Shown here: piece by piece, positions 24,037-32,792 of the stretch | Position numbering within the stretch: position 1 is the stretch's first letter | How the letters are laid out: every line of letters starts with the position of its first letter | Source of the DNA: Pestalotiopsis fici W106-1 | Taxonomy: Eukaryota > Ascomycota > Sordariomycetes > Amphisphaeriales > Sporocadaceae | DNA length: 64,000 bases | Assembly: GCF_000516985.1 (NCBI RefSeq) | Contig: NW_006917097.1 | Coordinates: 1,736,001-1,800,000 of the forward strand | Reading direction: 5' to 3' | Position numbers and translations under genes: made by a program | Notes under the pieces: model-generated | The model's database searches: none | What the model saw: the letters and a program-made list of their open reading frames with translations, nothing else | What the model was told of the DNA's origin: nothing

Positions 24037-26067
24037 TTATCTTACACTTCGAAATTTAGATTCGAAAGAGTCATCCTCATCTGCCTCGTCTTCATCCTCA
24101 TTTCTCTGCTTCTTCTTATTCTTCTCTTCTTTCCTCCTTTGCTTTTCTGCATTTTTAACGGCTTTCTTGAGCTTTTTGCCACGTAAAGCCTTTGCCTTAT
24201 CCTGCGCCTCGGCAATCAGACGCCGACCATCTTCAAGTTGTTCTTCTTCGTCATTGGTTTGCTTGTCCCCATTGCGGATCATCTCGTATCGCTGCTTCTG
24301 GAGATTCTTCTTTTGCTCATCTTGATGCCGGCGCCTCATTTGCCTCTCTTTCTGCTGCGAGGCTCGGAATTTCTCCGTCGCCAAGCGTTCTCGATATATC
24401 TGCAAATGTTGCAACTTTTTCTCCTTCATCTTTTGTATCCTGCTCTGCCTTTCCTCGTTGGTCTCGCGCGGCGGGAGGAAAGTGGGATCCCACAACTTGT
24501 GTTTTGGGCGATCCAGACGGCTTGAGAGCTGATAAGACTGTGCACGATCCATGGGTGTTTGCGCAGCCTTGAGTCCCTCCACAAACTCCTTGATTGCTGC
24601 CTCAAGTTCCTCTGGATTCAACCGCTCATGACCTGGTAGTGTTTTGAGATTTCTAACATGGACATGAGATCGAAATAATGGCTGTCTAGTGGTGATGCTG
24701 GGGCGGCACAACTTTTGTGAAGTAGCCGGACAGCTGGCCCAGCTCAAGGTACTGAACTGCCTTCCTGTCTCTGTTCCTGTGCGAGTCAGCGGCGGAGATC
24801 GAGAAATGGTTCGCCGCAAACGAGATATAGCAGCTCTGCGGGGCAGCATGCGGCCGACGGACTGACGGGCTTTGTGCTGTTCTCCCGAAGCTTGTTCGAG
24901 TGCCGCCAAAGCAGATTCCGAAGAGCTCATAGCGGGTGCAGGCGTCTGAGTCTCTGTCTTGGGCGAGTCCTTGACGCTGGATACCTGCGGCGGCGTGCTC
25001 TGGGCAAATAGATCCTCGAAAGAAACCACTGCTCCACTGTAGCCTTTGGCGGGCGCGATCTCTGGGCGTTCTTTTTCTGTCACCAAGCCTGCCAGTCGTG
25101 CGACTGCTAACCTCGCAATGGCTACAGAGTCGATGCCAATCTCCTTTTTCGTTGCACCAAGTGCGGTGACGAAGAAGTCTTGGTCCCATTCCCATTTGCT
25201 GTTTGGATCCTTTGAGTGTACGTCACGCATCGTCAACCACATCTTCTTGCAGGTTTCCTTAAGAATCTCCTCGTGCTTGGCCTTGTCGGCCTTGGTCAGC
25301 ACAATCGCCGTCTTGAGCCCGGCCGCCTGCAGAAGCTCTAGTGCCATTAGGTCGCCGCTCTTGGGCCCTACTTCTCCATCAATCAGTAGGATGGCACCCT
25401 TGATTGCCTGTCGCTTGGTCAGGTACAGGTTGATGTGTTTGCCCCAGTCCTGCAAGGACTTGTGTCCATATCCCGGCATGTCGAGCACAAAAAAGCTGTG
25501 TTTGGGCAAGTCTTCCGTCCGCTTGGTGACCGTATCCGTATCTGCCAGCTCCTTCATCGTCGGTGCGGGCCCAAAACCAAAGGCATTCATAGCTTTTGTG
25601 CGGCCTGCTCTTGCACTCGTGTGCGCGAGCTCGTTTTCCCGGCGATTTGCGAGCGCATTGACAAAGGTCGACTTGCCGACATTGGAACGACCGAGAATAC
25701 ATATTTCTGGTATCCGAGTATTCTTTTTCAGCTCGTAAAAGTCGGAGGTTCCATGGTAGAAAGTCGCGGGGTTCTGGGTAAAAAGTTTGTTCAACTCGTC
25801 CGCGAGAGACTTGTCGGATTTGGGAGACTGCAGCAGCTCCTTGATGGGGATCTCTGACAAAGGCAAGGCCGGGCTATGCGGGATAGTAAAGGCGCCCACC
25901 GACAGTGGCCGTCTCAAGTATCGGGCGTAGGCCCGGCACGTCGCATGGAAGCATCGCCGCCCCTGTGAAGCTGATGAGGGTGTCGTCGTCGTCGGTGCAG
26001 CAAAGAGCAAGGGACGCAGGGTTGCCGGTAGAGCCAGGAGAGCCGTTACCTGACGTAATGTCGTCAT
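24037..26067 (-). CDS. Mitochondrial EngB/YihA-type GTPase (Mrx8-like) with long basic coiled-coil extension
   Basis: Single exon, 676 aa. Residues 1-55 are Arg/Ala/Ser-rich without acidic residues, like a mitochondrial presequence. The EngB GTPase domain spans about 118-330: G1 GRSNVGKS (126-133), GRTK in the switch I region, G3 DMPGYG (196-201), G4 TKAD (258-261) and G5 TALG (301-304). EngB proteins assist large-subunit ribosome assembly, and the yeast mitochondrial member is Mrx8. After about residue 355 the protein continues for 320 residues not usual in EngB: a linker, a second stretch resembling a mitochondrial presequence (RRAAISRLRRTISRS, then RQFST, about 410-440), a segment around DRPKHKLWDPTFLPPRE, and a Lys/Arg/Glu-rich predicted coiled coil to the acidic end. 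No stop or convincing splice site separates the halves. The gene is divergent from fmc1. Confidence 0.88.
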   Translation of the reverse strand: MTTLRQVTALLALPATLRPLLFAAPTTTTPSSASQGRRCFHATCRAYARYLRRPLSVGAFTIPHSPALPLSEIPIKELLQSPKSDKSLADELNKLFTQNPATFYHGTSDFYELKKNTRIPEICILGRSNVGKSTFVNALANRRENELAHTSARAGRTKAMNAFGFGPAPTMKELADTDTVTKRTEDLPKHSFFVLDMPGYGHKSLQDWGKHINLYLTKRQAIKGAILLIDGEVGPKSGDLMALELLQAAGLKTAIVLTKADKAKHEEILKETCKKMWLTMRDVHSKDPNSKWEWDQDFFVTALGATKKEIGIDSVAIARLAVARLAGLVTEKERPEIAPAKGYSGAVVSFEDLFAQSTPPQVSSVKDSPKTETQTPAPAMSSSESALAALEQASGEQHKARQSVGRMLPRRAAISRLRRTISRSPPLTRTGTETGRQFSTLSWASCPATSQKLCRPSITTRQPLFRSHVHVRNLKTLPGHERLNPEELEAAIKEFVEGLKAAQTPMDRAQSYQLSSRLDRPKHKLWDPTFLPPRETNEERQSRIQKMKEKKLQHLQIYRERLATEKFRASQQKERQMRRRHQDEQKKNLQKQRYEMIRNGDKQTNDEEEQLEDGRRLIAEAQDKAKALRGKKLKKAVKNAEKQRRKEEKNKKKQRNEDEDEADEDDSFESKFRSVR

Positions 26068-26268
26068 ATTACCATTGTGAAGGACTCTGCTGAGAACCCA
26101 AGAAGAACCGGCCCGTATATAGCACCTGGGTCACAAGGGAAGAGTCGTCGGTTGTACCGCCGATACGAGCAAAGAGTCTTGTGCCGTATCGTGCCACATG
26201 GTTCACAGGTCCGGCGCATTCACTTAACGGGGCCTGGCTACCACCGGAAATTTTTAATTGTTGCATGA

Positions 26269-26288
26269 CGCGCATCTGCAAATGCGCG
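26269..26288. promoter_or_regulatory. Inverted repeat at the centre of the EngB-like/fmc1 divergent promoter
   Basis: CGCGCAT (26269-26275) and ATGCGCG (26282-26288) form a perfect 7-bp inverted repeat with a 6-bp spacer. It is 10 bp from the midpoint (26267) of the 400 bp separating the two start codons. It could be a dimeric factor site shared by two mitochondrial genes; this is inference from position and symmetry only. Confidence 0.45.
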
Positions 26289-26467
26289 CGTTCCTCGCTA
26301 GCTCTAGAGCCAAGCTCCAGAAATTCTTATCTTATCGCGGTAAGCTGATCCAGTGCATTCGTACGTATCATTGGGAGCATCACCAACAAGGGACTTGATG
26401 TAAAAGCTGATTTATACGACTTCGTTTGCAAGCGTCGCCTGCACATTCCAACTTTCCCTTCGTTACA

Positions 26468-26782
26468 ATGGCTACTGCTGCCCGCACCCGATCGATTTAC
26501 CGCGCCCTCCTCCGGGAGCTGCCTCCGCGACCTGCCCAGCCCAGATCAATGCTCCACACCAAGCTGCGAGAGACATTCACAAGCAACACACCGACCGAGA
26601 AATCACTGGCGCAAGCAGACCAATTGGTCCAATATCTCCAAGCGCAAAGGCAATATGTCACGCTGGTCGAGAGATATAACCCAGGCATGAACATGGACGA
26701 GGAAGAGCGAGTCAGACTGACGGCTCGGAGGGTTGGCATGGACTTACCGATCGAGTACCAAAACGATGGAGAAAAGGCATAA
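26468..26782 (+). CDS. fmc1: ATP synthase assembly factor FMC1 (LYR family)
   Basis: Single exon, 104 aa. The start is MATAARTRS; a longer frame runs upstream with an ATG 14 codons earlier, but the shorter start gives the usual family length and the LYR-type tripeptide near the N-terminus (IYRALLREL, tripeptide at 10-12). The helical body LVQYLQAQRQYVTLVERYNP is followed by MNMDEEERVRLTARRVGMD-LP, the characteristic C-terminal signature of Fmc1. In yeast Fmc1 supports folding and assembly of the mitochondrial F1 sector under heat stress together with Atp12. The divergent neighbour is another mitochondrial gene. Confidence 0.9.
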   Translation: MATAARTRSIYRALLRELPPRPAQPRSMLHTKLRETFTSNTPTEKSLAQADQLVQYLQAQRQYVTLVERYNPGMNMDEEERVRLTARRVGMDLPIEYQNDGEKA

Positions 26783-27298
26783 TCGAATTGTGGGAATATT
26801 CTGCAATAGATCTGGAGTAGGCGACCTCCTTCATGAAAGCAGATTTGCAATCAAGAATTTGGTGGTGGACTCTTGCGCTGCTCCGGAAACGACTGAGACG
26901 ACAGACACATACAATTTCCGGGAAACGGCAGAAAAATGAAAGTTGGGCAAAAATTCAAGCTCCTCCAGCTTTTAAAAGGCTATCTCAGGACGGTAGGATG
27001 GTTGTACAATTATGTGTATTATAAGGGCTACACAGCATCAAGCATGGTTGGAAGTACGCGATTATGGCCACTACAGGTTACGAGTGGGATGTAAAATGGC
27101 ATTATCAATCATCGCAGGTTGGGCTGTTTAGTGTCTTCTGGCTCGAATTAATTGAATGGATATCCTTGATGCACCCATGAATAATGAACTTATACGAATA
27201 AGATGGTCAAATGTCTCCTATCATTATCATTCAAAGATATTACATTCGATAAGAAAGGAGCCTCAAAATGTTCATTCCCCAAACCACCCACGTCACTA
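26783..27298. other. Convergent intergenic region, fmc1 to P450
   Basis: 516 bp between two 3' ends, A/T-rich towards the P450 side (27140-27260). No gene is seen. Confidence 0.6.
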
Positions 27299-29156
27299 TC
27301 ACCTCGAGTCAAGAGGAGTCAGGTACACATTCAGGGGTATCCTGTCCCACTGCATTAATTGTTAGTATTTTTTCAATTTGCCTTGGCAACGGTAGGCAGT
27401 TCGACAGAGATGTCCGTTGCCAAACAAGGACGGGTCAAAAGATGAGCTTCTCACCAAAGGAAACGCCTTCTGGCGCTCGATCCAATCCTTGCTGTCTTCT
27501 GCGAGCTTTAGGTCGAAATCAAAAATGATACGAGCGAGGATGAGCCGCATCTCAGCATAGGCAAGACTAAGTGGTGCGCGTCAGCAAGGATCTTCTCCTT
27601 TCAAATGGTCAACAAGTTGACGTACTTGCGCCCTATGCAATTGCGTGGGCCCACGTTGAAAGGCTGGAGAGCCTCAAACTTGTCCTCTGAAGCCTCCTTG
27701 GATTCGCCCCGGAAACGCTCGGGATCAAAGGTCCAAGGATGGCTCCAGTTCTCCTTGCTATGATTCATGGCCCAATGTTGAATTTCTACATACGTCTGAT
27801 AAATCATGTTAGAATCTCATATCGTTTCGCAGAAATCGGAAAGGTGTCGTACGCCTGCAGGCACAAATTGTCCGGCTATATCTGCCCCCTTTCCAGGAAC
27901 CATTCGCGCCAAGCTCGACGTCACGGGTGGATAAAGGCGAAGTGACTCGTTCAGAACCGCGAGCATGTAGCTGAGCTTGTTGACAGAATTGATGTTGATT
28001 TCGTCGGCGCTATTGAAACTGCCACGAACTTCGTCAATGAGCTTTTGCAGAATGGTTGGATGAGTAAGTAGTAGATATGTAGCGCCTGACAAGGTGGTGG
28101 CAGTCGTCTCGGATCCTGCCAGAGTCAAAATGAATGCGTTCGAGGACAGTTTCTCAAAGGAGATGTTCTGTTCGGCAAATGTTTAGCATCAAACGGTAAA
28201 CACGATGGGTTTATTTTACTTACCAACTCTTCCTTCCGCTTCACAATGCCCTCAAATAGGTCGTTCCGTTCTCCTTTTGTATCGAGACGTTTTTGAAGGA
28301 ATCCATTAATCATGTCATTTATCTTGCTAATGGCCAGAAAAGCATTAATCTTGAACATGGCTTGAACTAAGCTGCTCAGTCCCACGTAGGTGAGTGCCAC
28401 AGCCACGGAACCAAAGCGTACGCTTTTGAATATGAAGGCGACCCATGGATGATAGTCTACATTCTCGAGACAGCCAAAAGATTGACCAAAAACAAGGTCA
28501 CCCACGACATCAAATGTGGTCCAGTTGTACCAGGCTTCGAGGTTGAGAGTCGTCCGACCACCATCACAATTCTCGTGGATCCTCTTGATCAGGAGGTCAA
28601 TATAGCGCTGGATCAGAGGCTCCTGTTCTCGCATGGAACTATCTGAAAAGCCATGCGACAGTGCGCGACGGAGGGACGAGTGCTCGTCGCGATCCGTGTT
28701 CACAATGGAACTAGGAATATTCTTGATCACATTGTAAAAGGTCTTGGCCTTGGGCATTTCCTGCATGGCATACTCGGCGCCAACGCGATGCCCGTAAATA
28801 TCCTTCCAGGCCCGGGGGTCAGTAAAGGACAGGTGGTTGGGCCCGATGCGTACGACGGGGCCATATTTGTCGTGCAATCGCTGAGTGTGAAATGCTTGCA
28901 CACCGGTGGCGTGGCGGATTGCCCAAGGTATACCCGAGGCCCTGCTGGTGACGGGCCCCGGGAACTTGCGCAGCGGATGTAAATAGAGGTTATAGAAGAT
29001 GGTCGTAAACTGCCATCCAAAGATCTGTTACACATATCAACAAGGCGTCCTACTCGTTTAGCACAGCATTTGAGTGTATACCAAGAGTATAGCAGCGGCA
29101 GCATACTGCGAAGCGGCCATTTCGCCTGAAGCAAAGATCTTGTTGAGCACCGACAT
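27299..29156 (-). CDS. Cytochrome P450 monooxygenase, CYP65-like (six exons)
   Basis: Exons 29156-29082, 29024-28224, 28167-27853, 27795-27626, 27566-27455 and 27349-27299; 507 aa, the usual size for the family. Exon 1 encodes the membrane anchor; exon 2 starts IFGWQFTTIFYNLYLHP, then RKFPGPV. The I-helix AGSETT is at 309-314, the ExxR motif (ESLR) at 366-369, and the haem loop FNVGPRNCIG at 443-452 with Cys450, followed by NLAYAEMRLILARII. That haem-loop context is typical of CYP65-type fungal P450s, several of which act in secondary metabolism (for example trichothecene C-15 hydroxylation). The last intron (27454-27350) has a GTGAGA donor, a perfect TACTAAC branch site and a CAG acceptor; it converts a deviant tail into the regular WDRIPLNVYLTPLDSR ending. 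Substrate is unknown; no synthase gene is nearby. It is divergent from the HET gene. Confidence 0.9.
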
Positions 29157-30293
29157 GTCTTTAATCTATTCCTGATGAATTCTTGGATCCGAGGAATACC
29201 GATGATGAACACTTTTTGCTAACATCCGGCGACAAATGGATCATGTCTCGTGACAGTCCGTAGCTTGAACCTTGAATAGGGAGATGGAGAAACGGCAACC
29301 CATTTTTCCTATCATAACGGTGGGGCATAACATCTCATCATGTTAACATGACGTCCTGGATGAAACAAGCCTTTCGGATACAGCGTAACCGATGAACAGA
29401 CCCATACACGCGTTCTTCGTGTTCGTTTTTGGTCAAGCATTGCGCGAATCACCTGCTAGATCCCGCCGTCACACAGCAGCATAACCTCACGTTAGCGCGC
29501 ATCGGTTAGGTAGCATAGATCTTCAGCATTTATTTTCCGGGGAAGAAGGCGGGGCTCATTATAGTGTATGTCCATTCATATACTAGTACTCGCGCCCAAG
29601 CAAGCTATAACGAATAAAAGTCGCTCGATTAGTGATTGCCTATCACGGTAAATGACATTTGGACACTGCCGAGTATTATTTTTTGTAGCATTGTGCTTCC
29701 ATCCACGTTGTGAATCTGTCCTCCGCTTGTTCGTAGCAGGCAATTTCAAGATGAAGAAGGTGAGATGCAGCAATTTTGGTCATGATGAGCAGATTATCGG
29801 TCATGATCTGCTACATGATAATCATTGCAAACCGTAGAGGACTCTCCTTGAACATAAACTGCCTGTCAGCGCAAGACTGTAGGTGAACCAAGTCGTCCAA
29901 GGAAAGCGGCGACTCAACCCTTGCCCATGGTGTGGAGTGAGCCAAGAAGTCCTCCACTTTTGACATCTCTGCCTGCTGGCGATGATCTAAGCTCAGCCAC
30001 TGCGTCTGACAGTTTTTGCAGTTTTTGGAACGTCGCCGCTGAATTGACACACAAGAGGAGCACTTGTGCCGGATTGTTGAGACTGACATATAAGAGCAGC
30101 TGCACTCATTGCCACAGTACGGCGGTATCTGCACAACTCCTCGTCGGGCACGCAAGGGTGCGCATCACTGTGAATTTTGAGCTCATGCTGACTTCCTCAG
30201 TCCGTTTCTCCTGAATTCTGCGGCTCTTGCATCTTGTCTCTGCGAGGCAACCAACTCAAACACTACCTGGCAGATCGGTAATAGCCTCATAGG
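29157..30293. other. Divergent intergenic region, P450 to HET gene
   Basis: 1.14 kb with A/T-rich blocks (29570-29820). The overlapping short frames at 29811-30214 on both strands lack coding character, although the minus frame is cysteine-rich. It probably contains both promoters. Confidence 0.5.
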
Positions 30294-32792
30294 ATGGAAG
30301 AAAGCGAAACAACCATAGAACAAGCGGGCGAGGCCATGTCGTCCTTGCAAGTTGAAGACAATGATGATATCTCCAGTCGACGTGTTCCCAACAACTATAG
30401 TGCTTACCGCCCAATCACCTTAACTCCAGGAAATGAGCAAATCCGTCTGATGCAGATTCTCCCACCAGAGAGCGAAGATGAAGACGAGGAAATCGTCTGC
30501 GCCTTATTCGACGTGCCACCAATCTGGCAAAAAGGCCAAATAGTTTACATCGCACTCTCGTACTGCTGGGGCGACTTGGGAGACCAAAAGACCATCAGCG
30601 TCATCCACCAATACCAAGATGCACCCGAGGAGACCCAAAAGGCACGAGACCTGGAAGGATCGAAAGAAGACTCTGGACCTACCATGATATCGGTGGAACG
30701 CTCCACAAAACAACAGTTCAACGTGACTAGGTCTCTATTCTCTGCTCTCAAAAGCATACGCAAGGCCACTCCTAGAGTCAAGGAGCAATTCCCGCTACTT
30801 GATTTCCAGCCAATATGGATAGATGCTTTATGCATCAACCAGGGGCTCATTGAAGAACGTAATCATCAAGTTGGTATGATGAACAAAATTTACTCGTCGG
30901 CATTCTTTGTCTGGATCTGGCTCGGCGAAGATGAGGCCGTCATGAGAGGACTCAACATGATCCATGCCATGATGAAGCTGACACGGAAGAAATGGGGAGA
31001 TGAGTTTGACCCCATCGATCCAAAGGAAGAACATATGCGTCACTTCTTGAGGACACCTTACCAGTTAGATGGAGAGCTGCTTGGACCAGAGAGCTGTTTC
31101 AAAATATTGGACTCACTCTTCGACAATCCATATTTCAAACGTGTATGGGTGCTACAAGAGGCAACAGCAATACCAGCACGCACGTTCGTCTTCGTCACAG
31201 TGGCCCATGTGCCCTGGGCATGGATCATAGTTGCTGATCGCTTCCGTCAGCTATGGCGAAAGATATATCCAACGGGCCAAAATGGTTCATTGCCACAGAT
31301 TTGGGCAAATTTGATCCAGCAGAAGCTTATCCAACCACGCACCCCATCTTTAGTCTCGAAACACTTATTGTACGATCTTTTCATCAACACTTATGAAGAG
31401 TTTAACGCGACGGACCTGCGAGACAAACTTTTTGCATTGATAGGCTTATCAGCAGAGGGAAATGGAAGCCAAGGCACAATACCCGATCTCATACAGCCCG
31501 ACTATAGCAAATCCCTGAGCCAGGTTTTCATCGATTTCACCCGGTTTTGCATAATGCATGGTAGAGGTCTCGAAGTACTCAGCCTCTTGTGCGGTGGCCC
31601 GCGGAGATTATTTCCCTTTAATCCCATGCTGAACGATCCTAGCTTGCCAAAGCCAAAGGCTTGTCTCGATGTTCGGTTACACCCGTCCTGGGCATTGTGG
31701 CCAACTACTGGCGGGTCTTGGACTGTAAGCAGTTTGGCAAAGGCTCAACAGCACAGTGGGCACAAGTATGATCTTGCATCAAGGCTTGATACTCGGCAGT
31801 TCGACTTACTCAAGCACCCCACATACGAGCTGCCCAGCGCCATAGTGAACCGCATACTCAGGTGGGCTGGCGTGAGAATCGGCGTGGTGAAATCTATTTT
31901 CAATTTGCCAATCCGTTGCTTTGCAGATTCAGAGCCCCCCGAGCGTTCAATCATCACGAAGAAGTGGGCCACCGAGCCGATGGAGAAGGAAATGGCCAAG
32001 CACGAAAAGCATATCTCCATAAGTCTCACCTCGCCGCATGTTCAAGGTGACCGAATGAAAGGAGGCCTGATCCCCCTTTGGTGTTATCTCGAGAGGCCGA
32101 TGGTCAATGTCATCGAAGTAGAAGATCAGGTGGCTCCCCTACGCCCTCAGGAGTGGTTGGGGCGCAAGGGGGGTAGATATGAAGGCAAGAGGGAACACAT
32201 GTTTCGAGACTTCCTCGAGACTCTCTTGCTCAGTCCAATCTATCACGGCCCGACCGAATTGGTTGACAATGAACAACAAAACGATCAGGCTCAATCGTCT
32301 GAATCGGAGGACGGCACTCTGATGCCTGGACCTTGGGATGATCCAGAACTATCTATCAGCTTCGCTATGGAATGGGCACAGTTCGACCCGCAGATGGAGT
32401 ACCTGCCCCCGAGAATTGGAAAGCACTTGCTCGATCACTTATTCAAGTCGGGCATTCCAAGGGAGAAACAATTCCCGTTCCTTTTTCTCGGACATGGCAA
32501 ATGCTTCTTCATTACAGACGATGAGCACATGGGCATGTGCTCCCCAGATGTGGAGCCGGGCGATATTGTTGTTGCACTCCCAGGATCTGGTGTTCCTTTT
32601 GTGTTGCGACCCATGGAGGACCAGGCTGACATTGAGGGCGAGGATTGGACGTTTAAGGGCGACCACGAGGGTTTTAGAAAGACGCTGTTTCGTTTCATGG
32701 GCGAATGTTATCTCCATGGAAGGATGACGAGTGATTTCTTTAGGCATGAGTCGGGCAATTTGCCGCCAATGGAGACGTTCAACATTTGTTGA
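30294..32792 (+). CDS. HET-domain (heterokaryon incompatibility) protein
   Basis: Single exon, 832 aa, starting at the first ATG of the frame (MEESETTIEQ). The HET domain has its three usual blocks: YIALSYCWGD (85-94), IWIDALCINQ (174-183), and the segment from HQVGMMNKIYSSA to WLGEDE (191-213). It continues to about residue 430 with FKRVWVLQEA and DLRDKLFALIGL. The C-terminal half shows no NACHT, WD or ankyrin repeats; it has a further folded-looking region around GDIVVALPGSGVPFVLRP, a pattern common at the end of this subclass. HET proteins trigger cell death or growth arrest after fusion of genetically different hyphae, and related ones may serve general immune-like sensing. The C-terminal VPFVLRP...GECYLHG pattern is intact, so the gene is probably functional. 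Confidence 0.9.
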   Translation: MEESETTIEQAGEAMSSLQVEDNDDISSRRVPNNYSAYRPITLTPGNEQIRLMQILPPESEDEDEEIVCALFDVPPIWQKGQIVYIALSYCWGDLGDQKTISVIHQYQDAPEETQKARDLEGSKEDSGPTMISVERSTKQQFNVTRSLFSALKSIRKATPRVKEQFPLLDFQPIWIDALCINQGLIEERNHQVGMMNKIYSSAFFVWIWLGEDEAVMRGLNMIHAMMKLTRKKWGDEFDPIDPKEEHMRHFLRTPYQLDGELLGPESCFKILDSLFDNPYFKRVWVLQEATAIPARTFVFVTVAHVPWAWIIVADRFRQLWRKIYPTGQNGSLPQIWANLIQQKLIQPRTPSLVSKHLLYDLFINTYEEFNATDLRDKLFALIGLSAEGNGSQGTIPDLIQPDYSKSLSQVFIDFTRFCIMHGRGLEVLSLLCGGPRRLFPFNPMLNDPSLPKPKACLDVRLHPSWALWPTTGGSWTVSSLAKAQQHSGHKYDLASRLDTRQFDLLKHPTYELPSAIVNRILRWAGVRIGVVKSIFNLPIRCFADSEPPERSIITKKWATEPMEKEMAKHEKHISISLTSPHVQGDRMKGGLIPLWCYLERPMVNVIEVEDQVAPLRPQEWLGRKGGRYEGKREHMFRDFLETLLLSPIYHGPTELVDNEQQNDQAQSSESEDGTLMPGPWDDPELSISFAMEWAQFDPQMEYLPPRIGKHLLDHLFKSGIPREKQFPFLFLGHGKCFFITDDEHMGMCSPDVEPGDIVVALPGSGVPFVLRPMEDQADIEGEDWTFKGDHEGFRKTLFRFMGECYLHGRMTSDFFRHESGNLPPMETFNIC

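Noticed and set aside
25046..25738. 230-codon plus-strand frame opposite the EngB-like GTPase
   Set aside because: Ser/Ala/Val-rich shadow of the conserved GTPase domain.
27362..27550. Reading the P450 end as a frameshifted pseudogene
   Set aside because: A well-formed intron restores the normal C-terminus exactly, so damage need not be assumed.
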